DNA from: PALSA-1335 sp965231025
GTDB lineage: Bacteria; Patescibacteriota; Gracilibacteria; UBA1369
Assembly: GCA_965231025.1 (NCBI GenBank)
Contig: OZ246407.1
Coordinates: forward strand, 558,001 to 622,000
Length of the DNA stretch: 64,000 bases
Direction: 5' to 3'
Shown here piece after piece: positions 45,660-54,431 of this stretch. The translations under genes were made by a program, and so were the position numbers. Positions within the stretch are counted from its first letter, which is position 1, and the number at the start of each line of letters is the position of its first letter. The notes under the pieces were generated by a model. It did no database searches and was not told the DNA's origin. It saw only the letters and a program-made list of their open reading frames with translations.

Positions 45660-48254
45660 ATGACCGCAACAACACGCAGAAATGGGAGTCCGGATGGACT
45701 CAGACCGGGTGAAAATCCTACAGGGGCCGGTGAGACAAGAATAGAATTCCAGGAGATAGATCCATCCCTCCAGCGGATCATGGTGGTTACAAGACGTCTC
45801 ATTATTGGAGTCGGTGGAACGGGCGTGAAAGCGGTAATTGCCATTGGACACGGTATGTCCGAACACGGCATGGCCTTTGGAAAAACCGACGGAAAAGGAA
45901 GAGAAGTTGTTCAGGCCTATGTGGTTGACAGTAACGGTGATGATACGTTCAACGCGGCAAAAAGCGAAGACGCTCGTCTTTTGGAAGAGATGGGTGTACC
46001 CGGATCACATCTTTTTGTTCCGGATCAGGAAGCGTCATTCCGCAAGACTGGTATTTCAGAAAAAGTCACTCCGGGTATGCCGGCCGGCCAGGACGGAGTG
46101 GGGTGTAACGCGCAACCGAGAGTCGGGCACGCACGTTACGCGGTCATCCGTAAATTTCCCAAGCAACTTGAAGGAGGGAAACATCCGAATCCTCGTGAAG
46201 GTCTGAAAGACCTGGTGAAAGAATGGAAAGCACCTGGGCAGCCGAGAATGAAAAAACATGTTCATCTTGATGTGATTGGAGGGTTAGCCGGAGGTACCGG
46301 ACCGATCAGCGCCGAAATAGTTGCCGACGCGACACAAATCATTCAGGAAGCATTGGGAAGGGATGTCCAAGTCTCATCCCGACTTTATGGCTTATCCGGT
46401 GAATCTTTTGGCGACATAGAAGACGGCCTGCAGAGACAGAGAGACATCAACACCGCCGTACAGATGATGTACTTAAACAGACAGACACACGAAGGCGGAG
46501 TCCAACTTCCGACCGGTGAATTTTTAGCGGGCATACCGGAAGTTATTTATGTGATGGACGGCCAGTCACCGACGACAAGTCTCAAAACTTACGAACCGGC
46601 CAACGTAGCGGCAAAGGTTATCATGGCGGAAATTGCGGGCGAAGGAAGCGCAGCGGGAGCCATGAGCAACATCAGACATTCCGGCGCCATCCAGGAACTG
46701 CCGGCTCCAAGTTTAGATCCTGATGTTGAACTGAAACCGTTAAAACGAACCGGCGCACTCGGGGCCTGTGAGACATTGACTGACCCTCCGGCTGTCATTT
46801 TGGAAAGAGAAAAACGAAAAGAACTCTTTGCGCGAACCGTCGGATTGGCGGCACCGACACAGGCACAGTTTGAAAGGGCAGCCGTCGCAAAGGAAGCCAC
46901 CCTGTCGGCGGATTTCCTGAAACAGCTCAGGGACGGGACACCTGTTCCCACCCTCAAGCCTGACGAGATCTACAACGCCAGCGAACCGGCAGCTACCGCA
47001 ACAAACGCGGACACGGCTCTCCGAACCTTCAGTGGGACGAAACTCAGCGGTTTGAGAGGAAAAGTGGCCGAAAAAATCGCAAATATGCTTCCCGCCGTTC
47101 TCGCCGCAATTCAGACACAGGCGGCAAAACTCCTCAAAGAGGAAGGGATCAGAAGCGAAGCGGTATTCCTGCACCAATTGAACGATATGGTATCCAGAAT
47201 GACTGCAACCTGCCAGCAGCAGAGAACCTTACTGAATGAGGAACTGGTCAAAGATCTTATGCCGGGAGTCGAAGAGTTTAAACAGGCAATCCATAAACGT
47301 GAAATACCCTTCTTCTTCGGCAGAAACGCAGCACTGCAGGCTTTATGGGATGACGTTACGGCCCTTGCGGACCACATGACCATCATCGGAAACAAAACAA
47401 GAGATCTCCGCATTACCGAGCTGCTTTTGGCCGATTTCCTCCCCCATATACGTGCCGCCCTTGATACGGCAATCCGCGGAAGCGCAACCCGTAACGCGGA
47501 AGCGGAAGGTGTACTCAAAGGAATCCGCGAGGAGTACAGCGCAGAGAACAGCGGCGCCACAAAAATTGACTACAAGATCCCGGTTCAAACCGACTGGAAA
47601 GAAAACCCGACGCAACTCAGAAGCGCCATGCAAGGTTTCTCCTTGAGGGACATGCAGGCTTTGGTATCAGGCATAAAACTTAGCCATGAAGACATTGATC
47701 TTATGGGCAAACTGGATGGAGCAATTTCGGACGCCGTAGGTGAGTGGGCGGAACCGCTGTTCAGAAAATCCGAATTCCACGACGGCGAACAGCAAAGAGG
47801 CACGCCGCGAATGTTTACGCTTCCTTCATCCATGGTTGAAGTAAGCAAAGACGGGAAAGTGGTAAGTACCAAAGGAGTACCCGTACCAAAAGGTTTCCAG
47901 CCGGTACCGGTATCAACATCGGGAAGAGTAATGGCCACATCCGAAGTTCACGGCCTTTCCCCTCTCGACAGACAACACTTTGTCGACAGCTTTAGAATGT
48001 TATTGGACCTGTCACCGAAAGAAAGAGAGCGTTTCTTCACGCAAAAAGGAGATATGGAGAGAATGCTTCCTCCATTTGCCGTCGCTTTGGCACAGGCGGA
48101 ACTTCAAAGGGACAGCCGTGGCTCAATCGAAAACTGCGGCGGATGCCAACTGCCTTTCTACCGCCCGATGAAGAACCAGGCGAAGAAAAAAGATGCGCCG
48201 GAAGGTGAACAAAAAGCGGAACCGTTCTGCTGCAAGGGATGCCGGTCAAAATAG
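45660..48254 (+). CDS. Tubulin-like GTPase with C-terminal zinc ribbon
   Basis: This 864-residue protein carries the hallmarks of the bacterial tubulin-like family (PF13809 type). A Rossmann start IIGVGGTGVKAV lies at about 48-59, then VQAYVVDSNGDD, then CNAQPRVGHARYAVI, and the tubulin signature GLAGGTGP at 208-215, where FtsZ and tubulin have GGGTGSG. The large C-terminal part (about 350-800) is mostly helical. The last 40 residues hold CGGC (826-829) and CCKGC (857-861), a probable zinc ribbon, which I do not know from this family. About 40 extra residues precede the fold; Met41 is another possible start. It forms an operon with the vWA gene and ends at a strong terminator. Likely role: membrane-associated GTP-dependent filament or scaffold. 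Confidence 0.8.
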   Translation: MTATTRRNGSPDGLRPGENPTGAGETRIEFQEIDPSLQRIMVVTRRLIIGVGGTGVKAVIAIGHGMSEHGMAFGKTDGKGREVVQAYVVDSNGDDTFNAAKSEDARLLEEMGVPGSHLFVPDQEASFRKTGISEKVTPGMPAGQDGVGCNAQPRVGHARYAVIRKFPKQLEGGKHPNPREGLKDLVKEWKAPGQPRMKKHVHLDVIGGLAGGTGPISAEIVADATQIIQEALGRDVQVSSRLYGLSGESFGDIEDGLQRQRDINTAVQMMYLNRQTHEGGVQLPTGEFLAGIPEVIYVMDGQSPTTSLKTYEPANVAAKVIMAEIAGEGSAAGAMSNIRHSGAIQELPAPSLDPDVELKPLKRTGALGACETLTDPPAVILEREKRKELFARTVGLAAPTQAQFERAAVAKEATLSADFLKQLRDGTPVPTLKPDEIYNASEPAATATNADTALRTFSGTKLSGLRGKVAEKIANMLPAVLAAIQTQAAKLLKEEGIRSEAVFLHQLNDMVSRMTATCQQQRTLLNEELVKDLMPGVEEFKQAIHKREIPFFFGRNAALQALWDDVTALADHMTIIGNKTRDLRITELLLADFLPHIRAALDTAIRGSATRNAEAEGVLKGIREEYSAENSGATKIDYKIPVQTDWKENPTQLRSAMQGFSLRDMQALVSGIKLSHEDIDLMGKLDGAISDAVGEWAEPLFRKSEFHDGEQQRGTPRMFTLPSSMVEVSKDGKVVSTKGVPVPKGFQPVPVSTSGRVMATSEVHGLSPLDRQHFVDSFRMLLDLSPKERERFFTQKGDMERMLPPFAVALAQAELQRDSRGSIENCGGCQLPFYRPMKNQAKKKDAPEGEQKAEPFCCKGCRSK

Positions 48255-48277
48255 TTACCGGTTCCAGATGATGATAA

Positions 48278-48307
48278 AAAAAGCCCTCCTGAATCGGGGG
48301 GCTTTTT
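48278..48307 (+). terminator. Intrinsic terminator of the vWA/tubulin-like operon
   Basis: A 12-bp stem (48278-48289 with 48296-48307, one G-T pair) with a 6-base loop and a T run, 24 bases after the stop codon. Confidence 0.9.
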
Positions 48308-48336
48308 CGTTTCAATGGAAATCTCCACTCAAAATT

Positions 48337-48411
48337 TGGTTGCGGGGGGTGGATTCGAACCACCGACCTCCGGGTTATGAGCCCGACGAGCTGCCTCTGC
48401 TCTACCCCGCG
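48337..48411 (-). tRNA. Initiator tRNA-fMet (anticodon CAT)
   Basis: A 75-base cloverleaf with the initiator marks: an unpaired C1-A72 at the acceptor end and three G-C pairs (GGG/CCC) next to the CTCATAA loop. CCA is encoded. It lies 47 bases downstream of the FtsB/DivIC-like gene on the same strand. Confidence 0.97.
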
Positions 48412-48458
48412 TCGCATATATTTATCCAGGCAATGAATTTGCCGGAAGCACAAGAAAT

Positions 48459-48878
48459 CTACTTTTTCTCTTGATGAATGTCAAAGAAAAATTTCCACCA
48501 CTTTTGCGGATTGGAAAGTTGTTGAACGCCAGCGCCATCATTTTGTTCATCGGTCGCGCCGCCGACAACACCCGTGGAACCAAGTGAGGAAGAGGGAATA
48601 ACGATCACTTCCTCGCCCGGATTCACCAACCCCAGGTTCTGTTTGGCGATCTTTTCTATATACGCGTCTGAACTGTAATAACTGTAATCGGCCTCTTTCT
48701 GCTTATTTTCCTGGGCAATCATATCGTTCTCCTTCCTGAAATTATCAATATGCTGGTCGATTTGATAACTTTGGTACACCGATTTCGTCAAAGTATAGAG
48801 AAGATAGGACACGACCAGAAACTCCACGATAATGACCATTTTCGTGAAATTCGAGGTATGATTGAGCTGCAAAGCCAT
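48459..48878 (-). CDS. FtsB/DivIC-like septum formation initiator
   Basis: A 139-residue single-pass membrane protein: short cytoplasmic N-terminus, membrane helix at about 15-33, coiled coil at about 36-70, and the family end motif YIEKIAKQNLGLVNPGEEVIVIP. FtsB and DivIC bridge the late divisome through FtsL and FtsQ/DivIB. A polar tail of about 35 residues with Gly, Ser and Asn extends past the usual end. It is divergent from murC, so division and wall synthesis share a promoter region, and it is close to the tubulin-like operon, which may be coincidence. Confidence 0.88.
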   Translation of the reverse strand: MALQLNHTSNFTKMVIIVEFLVVSYLLYTLTKSVYQSYQIDQHIDNFRKENDMIAQENKQKEADYSYYSSDAYIEKIAKQNLGLVNPGEEVIVIPSSSLGSTGVVGGATDEQNDGAGVQQLSNPQKWWKFFFDIHQEKK

Positions 48879-48938
48879 ACTGAGTCTCTAAGGGCAGAGG
48901 AAATATACACTTTTCACCCTCGAACCGCAATTTTTTCT

Positions 48939-48966
48939 TTGAACCGGAACCGAAGCGTATTAGACT
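48939..48966 (+). promoter_or_regulatory. murC promoter (near-leaderless)
   Basis: TTGAAC (48939-48944), 16-base spacer, TAGACT (48961-48966). Transcription would begin a few bases before the first ATG (48976), giving an almost leaderless mRNA. Confidence 0.45.
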
Positions 48967-48975
48967 GTCATCACT

Positions 48976-50346
48976 ATGACTATGAACCTGAAAGACATCA
49001 AAAAAATCCACTTTATCGGAGTCGGCGGAAGCGGAATGAGCGGGCTTGCCAGAATCATGAAAGCCCAGAAAAAAACGGTGACGGGTTCCGACCAAAATCA
49101 AAGTCACGCTTGTGAAGCCCTGAAAAAAGAGGGAATACCGGTAAAAATCGGACACAATCCCAAAAACATTCCCGCAGGAACGGAAATGGTCGTCTATTCA
49201 CCCGCGGTACCCGAAACCAATCCCGAAAGAAAAGAGGCAATGAAGCGTAAGTTAACGGAATTCTCCTACCCGCAGGCGGTCGGATTGCTGACAGAAACAA
49301 AAAGAACCATTTGTATTTGCGGAACGCACGGAAAAACCACGACGACGGCCATGGCATCGGCGGTATTCATGCACTGCGGGAAGGATCCTTCGGTCATAGT
49401 TGGAGCAAACATCCGCGAGCTGAACAACCGGAACGCGCACAACGGGAAAGGGGAAGACCTGATCATCGAATCCTGCGAATATCGCCGGGGATTTTTGAAT
49501 TACCATCCGCAGACCATCATTATCACCAATGTGGAGGCCGACCACCTGGACTACTACAAGAACCTTGCTGACTACCAAAAAGCCTTCCTTCAGTTCGTCC
49601 ACAAACTTCCGAAAAACGGGATGGTCATAGCAAACGGCGACGACAAAAATGTCAAAAGCATCCTGAAAAAATACGACAAAGCGAAAATCGTCACGTACGG
49701 AAAATCGAAAACGTCCGACTATATCCTCAAACGGAACTTCGTATATCACCATCGCAAAAAAATCGCCGAACTCAGACTCACCGTTCCCGGAGAACACAAC
49801 CTTATGAATGCAACGGCCGTTGTTGCGCTCGCCGGTGAGTACGGCCTTCCGCTCAAACCCGCCATTGAGGCACTCAACGCATATAAAGGTTCCTCGCGCC
49901 GTTTTGAAACCGTCGGATACCATAAAAAGGCCATCGTCATTGACGATTACGGGCACCACCCTACGGAAATAAAAGCGACGCTCAGGGCAGCCCGTGAAAG
50001 GTTTGGGAAGAAAGCGAAGATACTCTGCGTCTTCCAGCCGCATCAATTCAGCCGGACGTACAAACTGCTCAAGGATTTCGTAAAAGCCTTTGGTGACGCC
50101 GACGAAGTCATCATTCCAAACATCTACGGAGTAAGAGACTCCGCATCCGACCAGAAAAAAATCAACACTCAAAAACTGGTGGAGGCGATTTCAAAACACC
50201 ACAAAAAAGTAAGGGACGGGAGGGGGATGGAAGCAACCACAAAAAGCATTCTTCAGAACAACACCTGCGACGTCGTGATAACCATGGGGGCCGGAGACGT
50301 CTACAAAATTTCAGAGGCGTTGACCGCTAAGCCTTCTTCCAGATAG
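48976..50346 (+). CDS. murC: UDP-N-acetylmuramate--L-alanine ligase
   Basis: MurC adds L-Ala to UDP-MurNAc in the cytoplasm, the first peptide step of peptidoglycan synthesis. At 456 residues it has family length. Visible are the Rossmann motif FIGVGGSGMSGLA, P-loop GTHGKTTTT (about 116-124), the ESCEYRRGFL and TNVEADHLDYY region, and the C-terminal domain with DDYGHHPTEIKATL and FQPHQFSRT. A second possible ATG lies two codons in. Its last 20 bases overlap the end of the convergent cysS. Confidence 0.97.
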   Translation: MTMNLKDIKKIHFIGVGGSGMSGLARIMKAQKKTVTGSDQNQSHACEALKKEGIPVKIGHNPKNIPAGTEMVVYSPAVPETNPERKEAMKRKLTEFSYPQAVGLLTETKRTICICGTHGKTTTTAMASAVFMHCGKDPSVIVGANIRELNNRNAHNGKGEDLIIESCEYRRGFLNYHPQTIIITNVEADHLDYYKNLADYQKAFLQFVHKLPKNGMVIANGDDKNVKSILKKYDKAKIVTYGKSKTSDYILKRNFVYHHRKKIAELRLTVPGEHNLMNATAVVALAGEYGLPLKPAIEALNAYKGSSRRFETVGYHKKAIVIDDYGHHPTEIKATLRAARERFGKKAKILCVFQPHQFSRTYKLLKDFVKAFGDADEVIIPNIYGVRDSASDQKKINTQKLVEAISKHHKKVRDGRGMEATTKSILQNNTCDVVITMGAGDVYKISEALTAKPSSR

Positions 50347-51715
50347 TTCCCTTTGGAGTATCCTCAAGCTGGATTCCGCGGGCCAAAAGCTCATCGCGGA
50401 TCTCATCCGATCTCTTCCAGTCTTTATTTTTTCGTGCTTTCTCGCGGTCTTCAATGAGGGCCATCACGTCATGATCCGCCTCATCACTTTGAGTCGAAAG
50501 AAGAATCCCCAAAACGGTATCTAGCCGCATAAGAAAAGTCATCGCTCTCTCCTTGGAATCACGGGTCAGGGATTTCGCGTCAATCCTCCTGTTGACCTCC
50601 TTTACAAAATCAAAAAGCGACGCCAAGGCCTGAGGTGTCTCAAAATCATCGTTCATGGCGTCCTCAAAACGCTTCTGAATAGTCAAAATAAATTCATCGA
50701 AATCCGGCTGCTGCGAGTTCGCCCCGGCAGCCTCATAATTCTTGAGGCGCGTCATGAAATCATGCAGGCGTGACATGCTGTTTTTAGCCTGAGCCAAAAG
50801 TTCATCGGTAAACTCAATCGGAGAACGGTAATGGGTCTGAAGAAAAAGATATCTCACGGCCTGGGGAGGATATTTCGCAAAAACATCGCGAAGTAAAAAG
50901 AAATTCCCGAGGGATTTGGACATTTTTTCATTGTTGATTTGAATGAATCCGTTATGGAGCCAATAGCGGCTGAAAGGTTTTTCAAGCGCGCACTCGCTCT
51001 GGGCGATTTCACACTCATGGTGCGGGAAAGTAAGATCGGCGCCGCCTCCGTGAATATCAAAACTGTCTCCCAGATACTGCCTGCTCATGGCACTGCACTC
51101 GATATGCCAACCGGGGCGGCCCTTTCCCCACGGACTGTCCCACTCCGGTTCACCGGGTTTGGAAAACTTCCAGAGGACAAAATCCTGCGGACTGCGTTTT
51201 GATTCCTTCACCTCAACCCGCGCACCGCTTCTCAACGCATCGAGGTCCTGCTTTGAAAGCTTCCCGTACTCGGGAAATTTTGAGATGTCAAAGTAAACGC
51301 CGTCATCAAGGACATAAACGGCATTCTTCTTTTCCAGCAGCTCAATAAGGTCGATCATCGGCTGAACATGGTCGGTGGCCTTCGGTAAAACATCAGGAAC
51401 CAGAATTCCCAAAGAAGCATAATCTTTCGCGTACTCCGGGATAATCCGGTCCGCAAGCTCCCTGACCGTAATCTTCATGATTTCGGCCCTGTTGATCATT
51501 TTGTCGTCGATATCCGTATAATTGGAAACAAACGTGACGTCATATCCCTTGTAAATCAAATACCTCCTGATGACGTCGAATGACACGGCGGATCTTCCAT
51601 GGCCAAGATGGGCAAAATCGTAAACGGTCGGGCCGCAGACGTACATGCCCACTTTCTTGCCGTCCAGCGGACGGAAAGCTTCCTTTTTTGCCGTTAAAGT
51701 ATTGTAAAAATGCAT
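50327..51715 (-). CDS. cysS: Cysteinyl-tRNA synthetase
   Basis: A class I synthetase of 462 residues. Visible are MYVCGPTVYDFAHLGHGRS with the HIGH-like motif and zinc Cys, GWHIECSAMS and GGADLTFPHHECEIAQSE for the zinc site, and the KMSKSLGN loop. The C-terminal helical anticodon domain ends GTIWKKA. The gene starts 3 bases after the yggT stop, so the two are an operon, and overlaps murC by 20 bases at its 3' end. Confidence 0.97.
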   Translation of the reverse strand: MHFYNTLTAKKEAFRPLDGKKVGMYVCGPTVYDFAHLGHGRSAVSFDVIRRYLIYKGYDVTFVSNYTDIDDKMINRAEIMKITVRELADRIIPEYAKDYASLGILVPDVLPKATDHVQPMIDLIELLEKKNAVYVLDDGVYFDISKFPEYGKLSKQDLDALRSGARVEVKESKRSPQDFVLWKFSKPGEPEWDSPWGKGRPGWHIECSAMSRQYLGDSFDIHGGGADLTFPHHECEIAQSECALEKPFSRYWLHNGFIQINNEKMSKSLGNFFLLRDVFAKYPPQAVRYLFLQTHYRSPIEFTDELLAQAKNSMSRLHDFMTRLKNYEAAGANSQQPDFDEFILTIQKRFEDAMNDDFETPQALASLFDFVKEVNRRIDAKSLTRDSKERAMTFLMRLDTVLGILLSTQSDEADHDVMALIEDREKARKNKDWKRSDEIRDELLARGIQLEDTPKGTIWKKA

Positions 51716-51718
51716 AAA

Positions 51719-51985
51719 CTAACCGATGTTCAAAAGAGCTAAAAGAAGTGTTTTCAGCAGATCAAGGGCCACCAAAGCGATGATCGGGGAAAGGTCGATC
51801 ATCCCGATGGGGGGAGTAACCTTCTTCGCAAGAGACAGCACCGGATTGGTAACCTCCGTGATAAAATCAAACACGGCGTTATGCGGACGGTGCGGAAACC
51901 AGGACATCAACACCTTCACGATAATGAGAAAACTCAGGATATCAAAAAATATTTTTATGAACGCGCCAAGATAGACAATCAGCAT
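51719..51985 (-). CDS. YggT family membrane protein
   Basis: An 88-residue integral membrane protein with two long hydrophobic segments (about 4-27 and 60-86) and the central family motif SWFPHRPHNAVFDFITEVTNPVL. YggT proteins are linked to osmotic tolerance and, in Gram-positives (YlmG), to the division gene cluster. The exact role is unknown. It is transcribed from an extended -10 promoter ahead of cysS. Confidence 0.9.
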   Translation of the reverse strand: MLIVYLGAFIKIFFDILSFLIIVKVLMSWFPHRPHNAVFDFITEVTNPVLSLAKKVTPPIGMIDLSPIIALVALDLLKTLLLALLNIG

Positions 51986-52010
51986 AGAAGCTCAAAAAGA
52001 CAACAACAGG

Positions 52011-52019
52011 ATTATAGCA
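52011..52019 (-). promoter_or_regulatory. Extended -10 promoter of yggT-cysS
   Basis: On the minus strand the sequence reads TGCTATAAT, 26 bases upstream of the yggT start. No clear -35. Confidence 0.65.
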
Positions 52020-52065
52020 GGCACAATAAAAAAATCTATGCGTCGACTGATGATAGACACGGAGA

Positions 52066-54279
52066 CTATTTATTCCTCTTTCTTCTCATGCGCTGGACAA
52101 CCGTTCCTGCGGCGCCGCTGCCAAACAAGAACCATAAAAGTTCCGGGCCGTTTTTCGGAGTCGAAGGAGGGGGGGTAAACTCACCGGCTGCAGCATGGAA
52201 ACCGGATCCCAGCTGGCCGGAAACCTGTCCCAGACCGGCAACTTCACTCGAAAACGGTATTCCGCTCACAATCTCACTCAGAACGGCGCTTTCAAGGCCC
52301 TCGGAGTCAAAAGCCGTAACGGCGAAGAAATACTCTCTTCCATTTTCAAGATCCGGAATATACCAGGTCGTCCCTGCATCCTTGGTATCCGCATATTGAT
52401 CAAGACTGGTGGAATCAAGACCATAATAAACGCGATAACGCTTCACGAGAGTCTCATTGTCCGCGGACGCGTCCCATACAAGGGTAACCTTCTTGCTCCC
52501 TGCATACGTCAGTACTCCCGTAACCTTCGAAGGAGCGGTGTTCTCCGGCTGAACGGGGGGAAGAACTTCCTGAGTCTGTTCCTGGGTAACGGGCGGCACT
52601 TCCTGAGTAGACTCCTGGGTGACGACTGATCCTCCCTCGTTGGAAACGGTGATCTGCGCCTTTTCCTTATAGGACCCCTCATTGCTCAACTGATCGACCA
52701 ATAAGACATCCAGCGGATAGACGCCCGGCGTTGCCGGCGCCTGGATCGTTCCCACGTAAGTGCCGGGGTTTTCAAGACTCGGATTGAATTGAATAATGTC
52801 CCCGTTAAAAACGACAGCTACCTGGGAAAGATTTTCCTCGCTGACGATAAGAACGTTGATGGGAGTACCGGGCTGAATCCCGGTATTCGGATTCAGGGTA
52901 AGGTCATCGACGGCCGGAGGAGTGGTATCAATGGTAAACTGAACGGTGGATGAAGTGCCTTTTGCGGTTTGTGCCGGATCATACATCACCGCATACACGC
53001 TGTGGGCACCGTCCACCAAAGGTGTGGTTTGGAACGAATACTTGCCGGCGCTTGTAGCCTGAACGCTGCCGATCTCCTGCTGGTTGTCATAGATTTTTAC
53101 CGTATAACCCGCCTGGGCGTTGCCGCTGATCGTCTGAACGTTTTGGCTGTATGTACCTGCTATAGGCGTGTCTAAACTGATAGTTGAAGATCCGCCCTGC
53201 TGAGTGGAACCGCCACCCGAACCGACAACAACGTCCTTGGTCCCCTTGATCAGAGTATTGGCCAAATCGGTGGCGACAATCTTATAACTTCCATTGGAAC
53301 TGAAGCTCAACCCCAAACTGAACTGATGCGTTCCAAGATCCTCAGCCTTAAAAGTATAATCCTCGGGAAGAGTGACATTGGAACTGTTAGCGCCCTCAGC
53401 GGAAAAATGAACCTTGCCCAGATAATTCTGCACCGTCTGGTTGGCGTCATCCTGCGCGGTCACCGTGAAGTTAATATTCTGGTTGGGCTGTATGGTGGCC
53501 GGTAAACCGGAAATCTCAAAATGATGAAGACTGCCGGCGGCAGCCTTCGCGGTATCTATAAAGAAAGGAAAGTCACCGCCGACGTCCGCCATAAGATCGG
53601 ACCCGTTGACATAGGCAACTCCGACGCTGCGTCCAATCATTGAGCCCGAAGTGGCATCCAATACGGAATATTCAGACACTCCTTTTTGCTGTGAAGTGAG
53701 TCTGAATCTCATCTCTCCGCGGGAATCCGTAACTCCATCAGGAGACGTACTGGTAATGAGATCCCGGGATCTGTCTGAAAACACCTGGACCGTGTGATCA
53801 CTGACCGGATTACCGTATTGATCCATCAGTTGAACGGTAAGGGCGGCAAAATCACCGCCACTCAGCTGGACCAGAGTTTTATCAAGGGCTACGGTAGACC
53901 GATCCGCGGACACCTTATCGGGATACACCTCAAAACCACGGAATAACCCCTGATTTTGGGGACTGTTTAAACCATAGGTGGCATTGACCTCGTAATGCCC
54001 GGCGAGACGGGTATGGTAGTCGGAAAGGCTTAAACGCGCGATTCCGTCCCCGCCGCTGTTAGCGTTGAGATGAAGAACGGTTCCATCGGGTTTCACGACA
54101 TGGAAGGTCACATCCTGCCATGCGGTGATTTGAACGGTTTTCAGGGAAGCCTCATAACCGGCCACGGTATCGGTCCCATATGCCTCAACCGACAACAGTG
54201 GAGCGCCAAACGCGGGCTGCGAACCCCAAAGCGTCAGGAGTGAAATCAAACCGATGACCGAAAATCGTTGTATTTTCAT
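52066..54279 (-). CDS. Large secreted surface protein with Ig-like and fibronectin III domains
   Basis: A 737-residue protein with a signal peptide (about 1-25, ending AFGAPL). It consists of a row of beta-sandwich domains: Ig-like repeats with VTVQLMDQYGNPVSDHTVQVF-type and NFTVTAQDDANQTVQNYLG-type strands, then a bacterial Ig domain (GTYSQNVQTISGNAQAGYTVKIYDNQ), then a Pro/Gln/Glu linker, then a fibronectin III domain (about 600-675). The C-terminus looks like a sorting signal: TPKNGPE, a hydrophobic stretch, then MRRKRNK. The motif resembles sortase LPxTG but with Thr and Asn at key places. Likely a surface adhesin or stalk anchored in the envelope. It is flanked by an extended -10 promoter. 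Confidence 0.8.
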   Translation of the reverse strand: MKIQRFSVIGLISLLTLWGSQPAFGAPLLSVEAYGTDTVAGYEASLKTVQITAWQDVTFHVVKPDGTVLHLNANSGGDGIARLSLSDYHTRLAGHYEVNATYGLNSPQNQGLFRGFEVYPDKVSADRSTVALDKTLVQLSGGDFAALTVQLMDQYGNPVSDHTVQVFSDRSRDLITSTSPDGVTDSRGEMRFRLTSQQKGVSEYSVLDATSGSMIGRSVGVAYVNGSDLMADVGGDFPFFIDTAKAAAGSLHHFEISGLPATIQPNQNINFTVTAQDDANQTVQNYLGKVHFSAEGANSSNVTLPEDYTFKAEDLGTHQFSLGLSFSSNGSYKIVATDLANTLIKGTKDVVVGSGGGSTQQGGSSTISLDTPIAGTYSQNVQTISGNAQAGYTVKIYDNQQEIGSVQATSAGKYSFQTTPLVDGAHSVYAVMYDPAQTAKGTSSTVQFTIDTTPPAVDDLTLNPNTGIQPGTPINVLIVSEENLSQVAVVFNGDIIQFNPSLENPGTYVGTIQAPATPGVYPLDVLLVDQLSNEGSYKEKAQITVSNEGGSVVTQESTQEVPPVTQEQTQEVLPPVQPENTAPSKVTGVLTYAGSKKVTLVWDASADNETLVKRYRVYYGLDSTSLDQYADTKDAGTTWYIPDLENGREYFFAVTAFDSEGLESAVLSEIVSGIPFSSEVAGLGQVSGQLGSGFHAAAGEFTPPPSTPKNGPELLWFLFGSGAAGTVVQRMRRKRNK

Positions 54280-54305
54280 AGGGGTGTATTTATTTTTATC
54301 TCATT

Positions 54306-54314
54306 ATTATACCA
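54306..54314 (-). promoter_or_regulatory. Extended -10 promoter of the surface protein gene
   Basis: On the minus strand TGGTATAAT, 27 bases upstream of the start. No clear -35. Confidence 0.65.
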
Positions 54315-54431
54315 AAAATTGGCATTTTTGGAAAGACATAAATCATGTCTCCCAGACTTGCAAGAGGGAATAGAAAGGCTAATATGTCGCAAGTCGACCG
54401 CAAGTTTGATCAAAGAGTTAAATATATCCCG

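Noticed and set aside
45660..48254. Annotation of the tubulin-like protein as FtsZ
   Set aside because: It is more than twice FtsZ length, has GLAGGTGP instead of GGGTGTG, and carries a large unrelated C-terminal region. It fits the PF13809-type tubulin-like family.
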